Source of the DNA: Actinomucor elegans
Taxonomy: Eukaryota; Mucoromycota; Mucoromycetes; Mucorales; Mucoraceae
DNA: 64,000 bases
Assembly (NCBI GenBank): GCA_026027325.1
Contig: JAMSLZ010000004.1
Coordinates: forward strand, 682,001 to 746,000
Direction of reading: 5' to 3'
Position 1 is the first letter of the stretch. Each line of letters starts with the position of its first letter. This document shows, piece by piece, positions 1-10,852 of this stretch. The position numbers were made by a program, and so were the translations under genes. The notes below the pieces were generated by a model that was given only the letters and a program-made list of their open reading frames with translations, searched no databases and was not told where the DNA came from.

Positions 1-351
1 TATAAGTATTTAAGAATACAAGTCAGTATAAGAATATAAGCAGTATGAATGACGACGTATTTATAGATAATTACGACATTAAGAACGAGGGAAATATTCG
101 AAAGCTTGGAAAAAAAAAACACAATTACAAGCTGACATTGAGGTTAATTCCTATTATACAGAAGCTTCAGTTAAAGTGTTGTGCACAATAAGAGTGACAA
201 ATGTCAAGAAACCTTACGTTTAATGTGCCAATTTAGCAAACGAAAAAAAAGAAAGAAACTCAAGATTGGTGTAAAAAAGTTTTTCTTAATACTGAAAAGC
301 CGCAGAAAAATGCTACGTCAGCTACTTAAACCAATAAAAAAACGTCTATAT

Positions 352-1434
352 TTATTTCGTTTTTTTTGTATTTTTCTTAGAGCGTGGTTTACGCTTATTG
401 GAATCCGCTTCTTTGGAACGATTGTCAGATCCAGCCTCCTCATCTTCACCAACGTCAGGTTGAACCGTAATGGCTTTTCTTTTCGTTGATGAGCGAGCAG
501 AATGTAGATCCAACAAGCTAGCAATTGGAGATGCAAGACCAACTGGAGCAACAGAAGTAGCTAGACGATCAACAAGGATATGCTGATTATCCACACTATT
601 TGCATAACAAGCATATTAATAAAGATATAAAAACAGAAATAAAAAAGCATCTAACCTGAAGAACGATTCAATCTCATTGTCTTCAACAGATTCTTGATTT
701 TGTTGACTTTCACCTTCTTCAGCAGAATTACTTCTGGTACGTACAGTCTTCTTGTTTTTGAGTGCTTCAGATAAAAGTAACTTGGCAGCCCACATCTCTA
801 CACAGAGATGCAGATGCAAGCCCACATCTAAAGCACGTTTCTCCAAAAGCAAAGCATAACGTTCTTGAATGCTGGTATCCTCTTCGCCAATTTCACTCCA
901 AGTTTTACCAACAATATTTATATTTGCCCTTTCCATGTCTTTCAAGACATCTCTTGCCAAGTATTTCAACGTATTGTATTGCGGTTGAACATCATCATCG
1001 GTCAGTTCATTTTGTTGGCCTTTTATATACTTGAGGTGTTTCAAGAGGGCATACAACCTTAATGGTGCAGAAGGGGTGACATTTGTCTTGGTTGCCTTTT
1101 GTTGATAACGCACTTTTGCTTCTTCTAGCACTTTTGGGATTGACCGTTTACTACGTAAATTAGGATTCAAAGCATTTGCAATTGCTTCTCGTTCAGCTAT
1201 ATATGACAAGCTAAGAGGTTAATAAAACTGAATGTAGTAACATGCTTCAGATATGATTGTACCATCGTCAAGTGCTTGTTCAATTTCTTCGTTAGTTGAA
1301 ACCCTCGAAGCTTCTCGAGGAAATAGAGGTGCTAATATTTGGATCAAATCTTGAATTAAACGACGGTTGATTAAGATTTCTTGTTCAATCTTCTCAAAGT
1401 AGACGCTCCAATTATTGTTGTTGTTGTTTGACAT
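352..1434 (-). CDS. Hypothetical three-exon protein, divergent to the CACTA transposase
   Basis: I do not recognise this protein. Exon 1 runs from an ATG at 1434 to about 1245, exon 2 from about 1199 to 656, and exon 3 from 595 to a stop at 352. The second intron (655-596) has a GTTAG donor and AG acceptor and joins the frame as FF-S-VDN. The first is about 45 nt, with the donor after GAAGCAT and the acceptor at ATATATAG; a nearby AG is an alternative. The protein is about 330 aa, mostly helical and charged, with an Asn run near the N-terminus. Its C-terminus is Lys/Arg-rich (KRKPRSKKNTKKTK), resembling a nuclear localisation signal. It is head-to-head with the tnp2-type transposase, 405 bp apart. 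It could be a second gene of the same CACTA element or a host gene; neither is proven. Confidence 0.6.
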
Positions 1435-1839
1435 AGCTATAAAGTGAATATATTATAAAGAAAAGTGATTGAATGATTTGAGCTATTTAACTGTTTTATA
1501 AGCGTACTTTACCATTTATCCATTAGTAATCCTTACTAATGTCCAAAGAGCTTTCTGGAAAGTAAGCTTACTGACAGGTATGACTGACTTGGTAAGGAAT
1601 TAGCTTGATTAGAAATCATAAGGATCCATTAAAATGTATTCGATATCTGAATAATCTGGAAGGCTGAGTAATATGAAAAGCTGATTAGTTCAAAGGATTC
1701 AACAGCCTAAAACAATGAATTACCATTGAGAACTCTGTCAATTGTAGACCAAGCAAACGTATTTAAGACCTGCTTTTTCTAAACAACAAAACCGCTATTC
1801 ATTAATTCGATATATTTACTTGTTTTTACTTATCTTTAA
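1435..1839. promoter_or_regulatory. Divergent intergenic region between hypothetical gene and transposase gene
   Basis: This AT-rich stretch has no ORF and separates two divergent start codons (1434 on - and 1840 on +), so it must hold both promoters. I see no convincing named motif beyond short AT-rich tracts. Confidence 0.35.
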
Positions 1840-4800
1840 ATGGGCAAAGTTTCCTCTTCTGCTACACCATATAAATATACTTGCGCTACTTGTTTGAGGC
1901 CATTCAAAACTGTTAAAGCTAGGAGTAATCACTATAGCCATAATCGTGATCATAGAAAACAAAGGGTCGTCCAAAGAGCAACGTTAAAAATAAAAAAAAA
2001 TAAAAATTAGTTTTTAAATTAAATAGTGTTTTTTGTAATTATATTTTTTTTTGTTTAACACTTTTTTATTGTAATTTTTGAAAGTTTGGTAATTAACGTA
2101 AAAATAAGAAATTGCAATAATTATGCAAAACTTATAAAGATTAAACTTTTATATTACTTTTCAATACAATTAAACTTTTTTTTTTCATAATATTTCACAC
2201 CAGATCGAAACCCTGTTGTGCGACAATTTTTTTCTTTTAAAATTGATTAAAAAGCACGCCGTAAGTTTTTTAGCAACTTACAACTTGATAAATAAAGAAA
2301 GCTATATAATTTTAATTTAATAATATGAAAATAATTATAATATATATATTAATTATTAATGATATGTAATGTAGCTCAAACGCAAGAAGCTAGCATTCCT
2401 GTCCAAGGTGAGTTAACAGATATATTACTAAAGCTTTTAATTTAACAATATACCTTGTTTGAAATAGAGCCTACTCCAATTGCTTACAACGTCAAATCCT
2501 CGGATCAAAACCTTTTCACCAATACGGAATTAAATAGCATCCAATTGAGAGATATTTGCGACACGTATGGTATTCCTCGAGAGGCTCAAAGAGAACTTGT
2601 CTATCTAATGCGTACCATAATCAAAAACAATGAAGAGAGCCGTAAAACCGATGGATTGGGTATGTATCTATTCAAATAGAGTTAAAAAAAAAGTACTTAT
2701 CAGCTTTTATTCCCATTATATATAGGTTACCTACCATCCACTCTCATGTTCCCTGATACCTTGGATCGTACTCTTAAAGCAAAAACCAATATTCAATGTC
2801 ATTTTCATGATGTCTGCGTCAATGGTTGCATGCTGTTTGAAAAGGAAGATATAGAGACTATTCAATGTAAAAACCCTGCTTGTAAAGAAAATCGCTTTGA
2901 TGATCATGGTAAACCTCGTCGCTCTATGAAGATGCTTCCTATTGGTGAACAAGTCGCTCAAATGCTTGCGAATGCAAAGACAAGAGACTTGATGAAATAC
3001 CGCTACAACTATAAATCAACTGACGGTGAATATAAAGATTACTTTGATGGTGCAGCATACAAGTACTTTAAGGATAATAGCATTCTGTTTTCCGGTGAAG
3101 ATGATGTCGCAATGGTTCTTTTTGTCGATGGTTTCTGTACTAGCAAGAATCATAAAGGGGACAAGTTAACAATCATCCATCTCTTGAATATGAACATTCC
3201 CCCAGAATACCGCTACCAAGACGAATACATGCTTCAATTGGCGATCTTGCCAGGTCCAAACTACCCAAAGTACATGCATACCTTTTTAAAGCCTATTATT
3301 GATGAGTTTCATGCTCTGTCTACCAAAGGCATGCTTGTACAAAAGGATGGTGTAATTGTTTGTCAAGCTAAAGTCAACTTGGTGATGGCCACTGGTGATC
3401 TTCCTGCTGCAGCTGAGCTTGCAAATCATATTGGTCATATGGCTACGTTTGGTTGCCGTATTTGTCGTGTCCAAGCTGAACGTCATGATTATCATAATTG
3501 TTTTTTAACGATCGACAATGAGATCAGAAGCAGAAACGATTTCATTTCCCCAGATGCAGCGAATGTAAGTACTATAATCAGCATTAATCTTTACAAAGTT
3601 TTTAACATTTCTTTTTCTTTTTACCTCATAGAGCTACAGTATCAAGTCTGCAACACCATTTGCAATACTTCCCAGTTTTACTGGCGCTACTTTTTTTGGT
3701 TTAGACGAAATGCATCTTCTCGGACAAGGTATCGCTCAACACGTATTCAATATGCTGACAGTCGACATGGGTAAAGAGTACAATGCAGCAAGAAAAACTC
3801 GATATAAGCCCAATGAAGATGAATTGAGTGATGCCCGATTGAAGTCTGCTGATGAATGGCCGTATACTTTCTATATTCCAAAATTATCGCTCATCAAAAT
3901 TGGTAAACTTGTTGAAGCTTCTAGAGCCACTGTACCGACATCCTTTTCATCCAAATGGGAAGATCCAATTATCAAGAGTGGTGGCAAACGTGCTGTTGAC
4001 TGGATTGATATTTTCTTATATATGATTCCTACCTTGTTCGTTCCTGAATTGATTCAAGAATCCGCTAAGAAACCATTGATTCATCTGACAAAAGCTGTCG
4101 CATTGGCTCTTAAATGGGAACTTTCTATTGAAGACCTTATTCTGATGGAAAGGTAAATATATTTTTTTTGTACTCATAAATCTAGTTTACTTACATACTT
4201 TCCAAAGATATATCAAAGAATGGCAAGAATTTTTGTTGGCAGAAATCAAGGCAAAGCGTATTCATTCCGGTGTATTCAAGCCTGTTCAACACTACCTTTC
4301 GCATATAGTCTATATGATCAAACAACAAGGTGTGTTGAGAGCATATTCCGCCCGATCAATGGAAAGAAGCATCGGAAAATACAAAAAGCTCATCAAGTCA
4401 AAGGTTGATGCTGGCGCAAACGCTGGTAATATCTTGGAAAGACTCATAACGCGTAATCATATAAACAGCCAGACTTGGGATGTTCATACTGAGCTTGACC
4501 TGATCACTCCTCGAAAATACAGCGAATCCACTTTCAGGAATAACCCTTCTGGTGATGCTAGTGATCCACAATTATGGGCTCCCTTTAGTAATATTTCAGT
4601 GGATACTCTTCCCTTTGGTGTCTCCACTCAAACTTTTTTGAAGGCGCTATTGCATTACTATCGCCGTACTGAAGCAAATGGTGTAAATATTGCTGAAATT
4701 GATTCGTTGAATAGTATTTCCATCGCTGGTCGTGCCTGGGCATATGGCAATGTATATACGTCTACCATGTATAAAAGCCATATAAATGAATATCGTCGAG

Positions 4801-5218
4801 GAAACAATTACGTGATGATCACTGCCAGCTACTTGAAGTAAGTAATTAGCTCAAGAACAAAAACCTCTTTGATTAACCAACCTTTGTTAATAGTCGAAAT
4901 AATTCCATTCGTGAAAGCTGGTTCATTGGTTCTATCGTTTTCTTTTTCGAGCATTCATTCAATGGTAGACCACAGTATTTGGCTTTGGTTGATTTAGCGA
5001 AAAAGAATGCAACTACCAAATATGACAAGACTATTGCTTTGGTTGAGCTGCACAGTAGCGGTGCACACAGTTACGCTGTCTGTCGGTTTGAAGATATTGT
5101 TGCCAGTGTAGGTCTTGTGCGTTCAAGTGAATCTAATGAGAAAGAGTTCAAGATCATCTCTCATCATATATTTAAACAAGATCTAGAGCAAAATGCTGGC
5201 ATATTAAGTCGTTTGTAA
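1840..5218 (+). pseudogene. CACTA/EnSpm (tnp2, Transposase_21-type) transposase, disrupted in exon 1
   Basis: A cut-and-paste transposase gene of the CACTA type. The ATG at 1840 opens a C2H2 zinc finger (Cys-x2-Cys ... His-x6-His, about 1885-1955). Exon 1 is then split at 1976 by a 402-bp repeat and resumes at 2378. Introns follow: GTGAGT at about 2409 to AG at about 2467; GTATGT at about 2659 to AG at about 2725; GTAAGT 3568 to AG about 3632; GTAAAT about 4153 to AG about 4208; GTAAGT about 4840 to AG about 4894. Exon 4 holds a GDLPAAAELANHIGHMATFGCRIC-like segment (about 3390-3470), which I recognise as the tnp2 core, and an AMVLFVDGF stretch (about 3112-3138). The last exon ends KQDLEQNAGILSRL at 5218. 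Apart from the inserted repeat the frame is open through all exons, so the insertion is probably recent. No CACTA terminal inverted repeat was identified. Confidence 0.75.
1976..2377 (+). repeat. Solo copy of the 401-bp terminal repeat
   Basis: Starts GAGCAACGTTAAAAAT and ends ATGTAATGTAGCTC, giving imperfect inverted ends (GAGCAACGTT versus GAGCTACATT). It is flanked by AAA on both sides (1973-1975 and 2378-2380), a 3-bp target duplication. It is nearly identical to both terminal repeats of the transposon at 50682-53118. No transposase accompanies it here. It interrupts the zinc-finger exon of the CACTA transposase. Confidence 0.9.
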
Positions 5219-6847
5219 ATAGCATGAAGACAAGAGCAAAAAGCGTTTTATTTTGAAATAAAATTGTTCTCTGAATTGATTATGTATTTAAACCACCGAA
5301 AATAATATAAAGCTTCCCTCCAAAAGGACTTCATCATAATATAGCAAAAGTAAAATAGGTATTTACACTTTCTGTAGTAGATATAAACTATAGATAATTT
5401 AACTCGTTTTTATATATCATGTTATTAATTCGAGAGAAAGGTATTAGCAATCTTGCAACAGAATGTAAAAACATTTCTTAATCAAAAATTTAACCCATTT
5501 CCCTGATGTTTAAGAAATTATTTCATAATATCAGAAATATAGAACCAGGATAACCCAAGTTGTACAGTTCTATATTCATCATTCAATAATGTTAATTGAC
5601 TATTTAGTTGCTCCAGTTAATCTTTAAAATCAAATGTAAAATATGATTAATGCTCTTGTTTATCTTTATAGTAAAATTAGTTTATTATCAAGCAATGCGG
5701 ATTAATTTTCCAACGGACAGCAAAAATGTTCATCGATTGTAGTTTTCTAGCACCTAAAAAAACGTGCATGTTTTTGAAGCTTTCGATCGTCATTAAGAAT
5801 TCTATCATAATCATCAATTACTCGAAAGTCCAAAAACGAACGCGTTTTTTTGTAGTTTGAGAAGTGGATATATGATTTTGACAATAAATCATCTAGTTAA
5901 ATAACCGCCTAGCAATAATGACTAAGATTACTGGCAATTAATAATCGCTACTTGACCTATTTTTTTTTACACAATAATTTATCTCTTTTTTTACGCAATG
6001 TATTTCTTTTTTTTTTACGCAATGTATTTCTTTTTTTTTAACGCAATGTATTTCTTTTTTTTTTACGCAATGTATTTCTTTTTTTTTAACGCAATGTATT
6101 TTCTTTTTTTCTTTCTTTCTTTCTTTATTCTATAATTTTACTAAACATAAAATTGAGTAAATTAGACACTTAATGGCAGCTCATTCTTAATGTCATTCAG
6201 CATTTTAAATACACAGCTATTAGCCAAAGGCTAAATCACGGCAATGAAAGTGCTCAGCTTATTAAATGGAACTAGCGATTCGTTCTTGTTTCCAAAAGAG
6301 TAATTTACAAGAGAATTTTTTGCAACCTGACCTGTATAAGAGACTTTTCAACGAATAATAAACGCATTTGAAAGACAATTGTTCAACATTATTTTTAACA
6401 AACGTTGAAATTAAACGTTTCTAGGAATTTACATAAAAGATCGTTGAAACGAAAAGCAGAGTTCATTTTAGTAAATAAAATAAACGAGGATTATGTTGTT
6501 GCGTACAAGCATCAGAATTTCATGTACTCATTTACAAGAAGTTTGCAAGATTTGGCTTTCATCGGCAAAAGACAAGAATACATAAAAATTGTTTGCAAAT
6601 AAAATGGAGTTCAGGCTTTTCTTTCTTATTGTCAATTTATGTTATAATATTGACTAAACCCATAATACTATTGTCTGCTTTCCACTAATATTAGGAGTAA
6701 CCACTAATAAATGAGCAAAGCACTGTTAATTGCGCAGCCATAGAAAATAATTGCTCTAATTTCATTGGTTCGCAGATTATTATTAGTAGGTAAATCTATA
6801 GTATTAGTAGGTAAATGATAATAAAATTGTCGTTTTACCACATAATA
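5219..6847. other. Gene-poor stretch
   Basis: AT-rich sequence without a convincing gene. A 65-codon ORF at 6405-6602 (+) has no recognisable feature. A T-rich minisatellite lies at 5984-6126. The right end of the CACTA element presumably lies here, but I could not place it. Confidence 0.5.
5984..6126 (+). repeat. T-rich minisatellite grading into a TTTC microsatellite
   Basis: About five units of roughly 25 bp, each a T-run followed by ACGCAATGTATTTC, ending in a CTTT/TTTC tract at about 6105-6126. Confidence 0.85.
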
Positions 6848-7720
6848 TTATGGGTAGCACACAATATTTTCGCCATAGTGATCCACCATGACATGGTCAA
6901 GAGTTTCATCATCCATCCATCCTTTCTCAACAAAGGAGCGGCCAACAGAGGAGACGAGCAAGGGACGTACAAAGGACAATGTATTGATGCATCGAGAGTG
7001 AACGATTTTGGCCATTTCATTAGCCCTAACATCCAGTGAAAGAGAGTCATAGCGTGGATCAGCTAAATGGGCAGGGTCCAATGGATCAAAATCCTTGATA
7101 AATTCGGCTTCGGCAATAGTCATAAGCTCAGTAAACTTGTCGACATACTGTGTATGTAACAAGATACCAATGACACCAGAGGCAGGGAAACAGACATCAA
7201 TCACACGGCCAGTATCAACACCAGCACGACGGAGACGCGACCGGACTTCCAACCGGTCAAACTTGCGCGAACGGCCAAGGTACACGTAGGTAAAACCTTG
7301 TGGGCCCTGGGCTTCTGCGGTCTTGAACACACGGGCAGCAGCAATGCGTTTCTTAAGCGAAACAGAACCAGAATTCTTACTCTTTTGGCGAGTAGGAGCA
7401 GCAGCAACAGAAGCAAATGTGGGTTTAGTCACTTTTACTTCAGGGGAGACTTGACAATTGACCAATGGCTGATCAACATTGGCAATGGGATTCGAGATTT
7501 GGGACTTGAGCTTCGAGATCTCGGTACGTAATTGCTGATTTTCATCAGCAAGAGCTTGTTTTTCTGACTGTAAGGTCTGAATCGCGTCTTTCAAAGCCTG
7601 AAGCTCTTGAAAGACGGTTTGGTGTTGTTGCACTTGTTGAACGACAGAAAAGACCATTTGCTGCAATTGCATTTGGTCAATTAGGCCAGATGGCTCAGAG
7701 GCATGTTGAACATTGGACAT
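6848..7720 (-). pseudogene. LINE ORF1 protein, diverged and 3'-truncated
   Basis: 290 codons. It begins MSNVQHASEPSG like the intact ORF1s, followed by a Gln/Leu-rich coiled coil (about 15-75) and the conserved ORF1 nucleic-acid-binding domain (GFTYVYLGRSRKFDRLEVRSRL and following). It differs from the other copies at many residues, for example DPRYDSLSLDVRANEM for DPKYASLSANARENEM. The C-terminus runs into unrelated sequence (ENIVCYP), so the ORF1 stop and the ORF2 junction are lost. Confidence 0.8.
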
Positions 7721-7909
7721 TTCGAAATGGCAAAAACTTCAAGATGTCGAAAACTTGATGGAATGTTCTGAAAAAAAAACTGCAGATAGTACTCGGCGAG
7801 GCGAAGATGGATGTGCAATTTTTATAGATGGATGTATTGTAGTTGTTGAGATATTCGGCTTTGAAAAAGTGGATTTTTGAAAAAAGTTTTCAAAAGCGAA
7901 AGAAGAGTG
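6848..7909 (-). mobile_element. Truncated, diverged copy of the tRNA-Ala-targeted LINE (5' part only)
   Basis: Keeps the LINE 5' leader (7721-7909), which is nearly identical to that of the intact copies, and most of ORF1. It lacks the ORF1 end and all of ORF2. Ordinary LINE truncation removes the 5' end; here the 3' end is missing, so a later deletion is more likely. The tRNA head at 7910-7923 borders its 5' side. Its ORF1 is visibly diverged, so this is probably one of the oldest units in the array. Confidence 0.8.
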
Positions 7910-7923
7910 GGGGATGTAGCTCA
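7910..7923 (+). repeat. tRNA-Ala head (bases 1-14) at LINE junction
   Basis: GGGGATGTAGCTCA, identical to bases 1-14 of the tRNA at 57201. It is preceded by TG (five G in total) and followed by GTTTAAAGATT, the 3' terminus of the ORF1-only unit. Confidence 0.9.
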
Positions 7924-9882
7924 GTTTAAAGATTTTGTTTATTGATAGTATTCTATATGCATTCGCTCTATGGAGCATTTAGTTGCAATACCAGGAGCAA
8001 AGCAGCAAAAAGTCTATATTATAGGTTGTACAATAAATCCTAAGCTCCTAATGGAGGTTTAGACCAAACTATAAAAAGACAACAAAAAACTACGGGAAAG
8101 AAAAGAAGAACATAAAAAAGATGAAAGATGAGAAGCAGCAGAAGATTGGGGGTGGGAACTGTTCACATGGGGAACACCTCGACAGACACACCGCAGCCAA
8201 ACTAAAAGACATACACCAACATCCGGGAATCCACAAAAAAAGCAAGAAAAAAAGGAGAGAACAAGAAGCAAAAGCAAACAGCGTTGGAAAGGGTACTAGG
8301 ACCAGAAGAAAAGAAAGATCAAGAGAGAGAGGAAGAGAGAAAAAGGAAAACGACTAAAGCGGCAAGCAAGAGAAAAAACGGGGGAATTACTCGGTCATCA
8401 TCTCCGCTTCTTCCACTTGAGAGACAGTCGGAGAGGGGACGCGAGACAACAGAGACGCAGTTTCCTTGTCATGATGAAGGAGATAGCTTAGATAGCACAA
8501 GCGCTGTTTCCTTGCTAACCTCTTTTCATCAGAGGGTGGACTTGAGGAGGAGCTGGTGGGACCAGGAGGAGAAGAAGCAGAGCGGGCAGCGAGTTCTTCA
8601 GCCAAAATGGAATCGAATTGCTTTTGGTTTATTCGCTCTTTTTCAAGAAACGAACGAGCAACAGAGACACGAAGAGGACGACGGACAAACGAGACAGCAC
8701 GGAGACAACGAAGGTTTTCAACCTCGCGAGCCTTTTGGACTCGCAAGTCACCAGAAAGAGAAGCAAACTTGGGATCCTTGAGGTTGGCAGGGTCGTAAGG
8801 ATCAAAATCCAGGCAAGGGGAACCACCACGGCCATTGGCATGCATAGCTGTAGTAAATTCAAGTGTATAGTCGTTATGCAACAGGAACGAAACAACACGA
8901 CTTGTAGGATATTGTATATCCAGAATGCGAGAGTTGTTCAAGCCAATGGCCTGAAGGGACTGACGCAGTTCTTTCAACGGGCGGCGAACAGAGGTAGAGT
9001 AGTACACAAACTGATATCCTGGAGGGATACCAGTGTTAGGGCCAAAGAGGCGAGCAATTGTGGCGGCAGCACGGCGAGGTGGTGGAAGCAAAGTCTTCTT
9101 TTTTGGTTTCTTGCTGCACACATTGGTGGCAGCAACAGAAGCATAGCTAGCTGTTGACTTACCAACAACAGCAGCACCAGAAGAAGGAAGAGGAAGAGTA
9201 ACAGCCTTGGCGGTGATTTTAGCCTTTTTAGGGGCCAAAAGAGAGGCAACTTGAGCTTCGAGAGCTCGGCGAGCAGATTCAGATTCTGCAAGAGCCTTTT
9301 GCAGTCGAAAGATTTCGCTATAAGCGTCTTCAAGTCGACTCAAACGCTGATTGACCTCTTGCATGAATGGTTGTAATGCTGATTGATCAACAATACCGGT
9401 CATTTTGGTGGTAGTGGGAGCAGTAGCTGGTGAAAAATCCAAACTGAAGGCTGGTGGTGTCTGTAGTTTGGTTGGCTTGAGGTGTGAGTAGCTGGTCGAC
9501 GTTTTTTTAAGTGAAAATAAATCGGCTTGAAAAAGAGGTGGTGAAAGCGATGAAAACTGCCTTTTAACACCCAATGAAAAAAATTCAGCGTGCTTTTGGG
9601 GCGGAGAGGAAGGTTCTGACAAAGTTTGAACTTGATCGGAAGAGATGATGTTGCGATCTTGCTTCGTAATGTTTTCACAATGGAGAGATGGCGAAATCGG
9701 ACAAATGTGTTCAGAATTTGACGAGATTTTGTCAGATGAAGGAGATGAAGACACAGAAATGTTGGCCAGTACTGTTTTGATAGATTGGTTATTAGTTTTG
9801 CTGAGGTTAGTCGTGTTTAAACTGCTTAAAAATTTTTTTCACTACAACAAGTGTAGAAAAATTTGGTTAGCGGAAGAAGAGT
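7924..9882 (-). mobile_element. ORF1-only (non-autonomous) LINE unit, copy 1
   Basis: 1959 bp between two tRNA-Ala heads. In the - strand sense the 5' end is CTCTTCTTCCGC and the 3' end AAAATCTTTAAAC. The 3' end matches the terminus of the full LINE (AATCTTTAAAC), with no poly(A). There is one ORF, homologous to LINE ORF1, and no ORF2 at all. Two other copies (41191-43149 and 55242-57200) have exactly the same length, so this is a defined element and not a random deletion. Confidence 0.85.
8387..9403 (-). CDS. ORF1 protein of the ORF1-only LINE, copy 1
   Basis: Probably an RNA-binding ORF1 protein acting in the retrotransposition RNP. The first ATG in frame is at 9403 (MTGIVDQSALQPFMQEV), giving 338 aa. 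The frame is open further upstream to about 9754, but without an ATG. Domains: coiled coil (about 5-50, heptad-like QRLSRLEDAYSEIFRLQKAL), a Lys/Ala-rich linker, then a domain (GYQFVYYSTSVRRPLKELRQ and following) that aligns with the full LINE ORF1 domain (GFTYVYLGRSRKLDRTEVRS). It is followed by a region ending in a Ser/Pro-rich tail and TVSQVEEAEMMTE. The stop is not coupled to any second ORF. Confidence 0.8.
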   Translation of the reverse strand: MTGIVDQSALQPFMQEVNQRLSRLEDAYSEIFRLQKALAESESARRALEAQVASLLAPKKAKITAKAVTLPLPSSGAAVVGKSTASYASVAATNVCSKKPKKKTLLPPPRRAAATIARLFGPNTGIPPGYQFVYYSTSVRRPLKELRQSLQAIGLNNSRILDIQYPTSRVVSFLLHNDYTLEFTTAMHANGRGGSPCLDFDPYDPANLKDPKFASLSGDLRVQKAREVENLRCLRAVSFVRRPLRVSVARSFLEKERINQKQFDSILAEELAARSASSPPGPTSSSSSPPSDEKRLARKQRLCYLSYLLHHDKETASLLSRVPSPTVSQVEEAEMMTE

Positions 9883-9896
9883 GGGGATGTAGCTCA
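9883..9896 (+). repeat. tRNA-Ala head at LINE junction
   Basis: GGGGATGTAGCTCA preceded by AGAGT. It separates the 5' end of the ORF1-only copy 1 from the 3' end of LINE A. Confidence 0.9.
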
Positions 9897-10015
9897 GTTT
9901 AAAGATTATATTTTATTAATAAGTAGTTATATGGGCAAACGGATGATTATCAAACGAGCTCTCACATCACGTGATAATAGAATATATTGTTTTAAGATTA
10001 TTTTATTTTATAAAT

Positions 10016-10312
10016 TTATAATTTTATTTTTTTAAGAACAGGTACAATATTGTTATTAACATTATTAAATATATCTTCCTCATTGTTTTCATATACTCTT
10101 TTGCTTTTTTTACTTTTGTTATATGTTTTAAATTCATAAACTTTTTTTATTTTTTTATTTGATCCATTTTTTTTAATATAAATTTCAAAACACCCATCTT
10201 TTTGTTTAATTTTAAATTCACTTAAATCATATTTTTTTATTTTTTTTACAATCATACTTCTTTTAATATTATATTTAAAGTTATCATCGGCTATTAAATC
10301 TAATATGTTCAT
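10016..10312 (-). CDS. Small lysine-rich protein of the Merlin element
   Basis: 98 aa, not recognised. Very basic, with Lys-rich runs (IVKKIKKYDLSEFKIKQKDG, KTYNKSKKSKRVYE). It lies downstream of the transposase on the same strand, within the transposon ends. It may be a DNA-binding or nuclear accessory protein, but the only support is its composition and position. Confidence 0.5.
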   Translation of the reverse strand: MNILDLIADDNFKYNIKRSMIVKKIKKYDLSEFKIKQKDGCFEIYIKKNGSNKKIKKVYEFKTYNKSKKSKRVYENNEEDIFNNVNNNIVPVLKKIKL

Positions 10313-10852
10313 TATTTTTCTATATAATTGTTTTCAATTTTTAAATTTTTTATGTTGACATTATATCTAATCCAATTCATACTATTAAGTAACGCCGAGA
10401 ACATATTAGAAAAGTTAATTTTACTAGAAAATAAATCTATATTATAATAATATGTATATTAAAAAAAGGAATCTATAATATAATTATTGAAAATAATTAA
10501 AATAAAAGTTATATATATTATTGATTAATAAATCTTTTCTTGAAAAGTATATTCAACGATGTAAGATTCATTAAATTTATAATCAATGTATGTAATATAA
10601 GAATAATTATTAGAACAATATGAAATGAATTATTTTATTAAAGATAATCATTCAAATATACTTATATACAAATTTTTTAGGTTTATAATAAAATAACTAT
10701 ATAATATTTAATAAATCAGTTTAATAACATGATCAGATCATATTAATAATTGAAATAAACTTTCAAAATGCATTTTAAGTTTAATATATTTCGTGTCATA
10801 TTACATTCTTATAAAAAAATCAAATTGTATTTAATCAAGTTATATATAAACT

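Noticed and set aside
5835..5870. TTTTTTTGTAGT tract as the right terminal repeat of the CACTA element
   Set aside because: Resembles a CACTA-type end, but no matching CACTACAAAA partner was found on the left side and the terminal CACTA itself is absent.
6405..6602. 65-codon ORF (MKLNVSRNLHKRSLKRKAEF...)
   Set aside because: No recognisable domain, no intron pattern or homologous copy in the window; length is within chance for AT-rich DNA.
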